This document shows, in pieces, positions 63,721 to 64,000 of a stretch of DNA of 64,000 nucleotides. Source of the DNA: JAUNQW01 sp043424615 (GTDB lineage: Bacteria > Bacillota > Bacilli > Lactobacillales > Carnobacteriaceae_A); the NCBI GenBank assembly GCA_043424615.1, contig JBHWOX010000033.1:73775-137774 (forward strand), in the 5' to 3' direction. The notes below the pieces were generated by a model. The model ran no database searches, was not told the DNA's origin, and saw only the letters and a list, made by a program, of their open reading frames with translations. The position numbers and the translations under genes were made by a program. How positions within the stretch are numbered: position 1 is the first letter of the stretch; every line of letters starts with the position of its first letter.

Positions 63721-64000
63721 ATGGAAAACGCCTTAACTTTTAGTCACAGTCTGATGAAAAAATATTTACAAGAAGGGGATACTGCCTTAGACGCCACGGT
63801 TGGCAATGGCCATGATACTGTTTTTTTAGCTCAGCTAGTCGGTCCTCAAGGGCAGCTGTATGGCTTTGATATCCAGCAACGAGCAATTGAAAACACTCAG
63901 AAAAAGCTTCAAGAGGAAAATTTAGCTGACCGCGTTGATTTGTTTCATGCTGGCCACGAAAATCTTGATCATTATCTCCCCGCTGACCTTTCTCTGCAGG
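63721..64000 (+). CDS. MnmM/YtqB-like SAM-dependent methyltransferase (partial)
   Basis: The first 93 codons are inside the window; the gene continues past the right edge. The ATG follows AAAGGAG. SAM motif I reads ALDATVGNGHDTVFLA, with GQLYGFDIQQRAI as motif II. This N-terminus matches the YtqB family, now known as MnmM, which methylates nm5s2U34 of tRNA in Gram-positives. The assignment rests on the N-terminal third only. Confidence 0.75.
   Translation, partial: MENALTFSHSLMKKYLQEGDTALDATVGNGHDTVFLAQLVGPQGQLYGFDIQQRAIENTQKKLQEENLADRVDLFHAGHENLDHYLPADLSLQ

Overview
The window is a stretch of a low-GC Gram-positive (Bacillota) chromosome. T-box leaders upstream of leuS and a methionine-type binding lipoprotein, an LPXTG-type surface protein, PepV, a YdbC/PC4 protein, a LysM autolysin and many intrinsic terminators point to Lactobacillales. 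An Aerococcaceae-like genus is my best guess, from gene content only. I saw no insertion sequences, phage genes or CRISPR arrays.

Bases 1-16.5 kb form a compact selenium island. Its left edge carries a cysteine-desulfurase-like enzyme, a YedE-type selenium membrane protein and a small DUF3343 protein. The middle holds a complete glycine reductase in three units: grdX-grdE-grdB, grdC-grdD and grdA. The right side encodes the selenocysteine machinery: tRNA-Sec, selD, a yedF-like gene, a second DUF3343 gene, selB and selA, followed by a glycosyltransferase. Three genes (grdA, grdB, selD) have an in-frame UGA read as selenocysteine. Each UGA is followed by a small hairpin whose loop starts with G, placed as expected for a bacterial SECIS element. 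Naive ORF calling splits or truncates all three. GrdE has the cysteine expected to become a pyruvoyl group. The substrate should therefore be glycine and the product acetyl phosphate.

Bases 16.8-23.7 kb hold an unknown gene and a beta-oxidation-like operon (acyl-CoA synthetase, FadN-like, FadA-like). A nitronate monooxygenase/FabK-like flavoprotein stands where an acyl-CoA dehydrogenase would be expected. Bases 23.9-31.6 kb hold a CorA-type transporter, a lipoate-protein ligase, a DUF554 protein and an extended SirTM operon (old yellow enzyme, GcvH-L, zinc macrodomain, SirTM sirtuin, luciferase-like monooxygenase).

Bases 31.7-46.7 kb carry a DegV protein, a Met T-box with an orphan MetQ-like lipoprotein, a TetR-controlled heterodimeric ABC exporter, a TagF-like protein with degenerate motifs, UppP, a small membrane protein, a cell-wall-anchored protein with two phosphatase domains and Tag glycosylase. 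Bases 46.7-64 kb carry a PLD-helicase-DUF3427 protein, a Nudix hydrolase, YdbC, a membrane-anchored phosphoesterase, a mechanosensitive-channel-like protein, a frameshifted ylxP, PepV, NnrD, an RsuA-type pseudouridine synthase, a MurJ-type flippase, LeuS with its T-box, a five-LysM glucosaminidase and the start of an MnmM-like methyltransferase.
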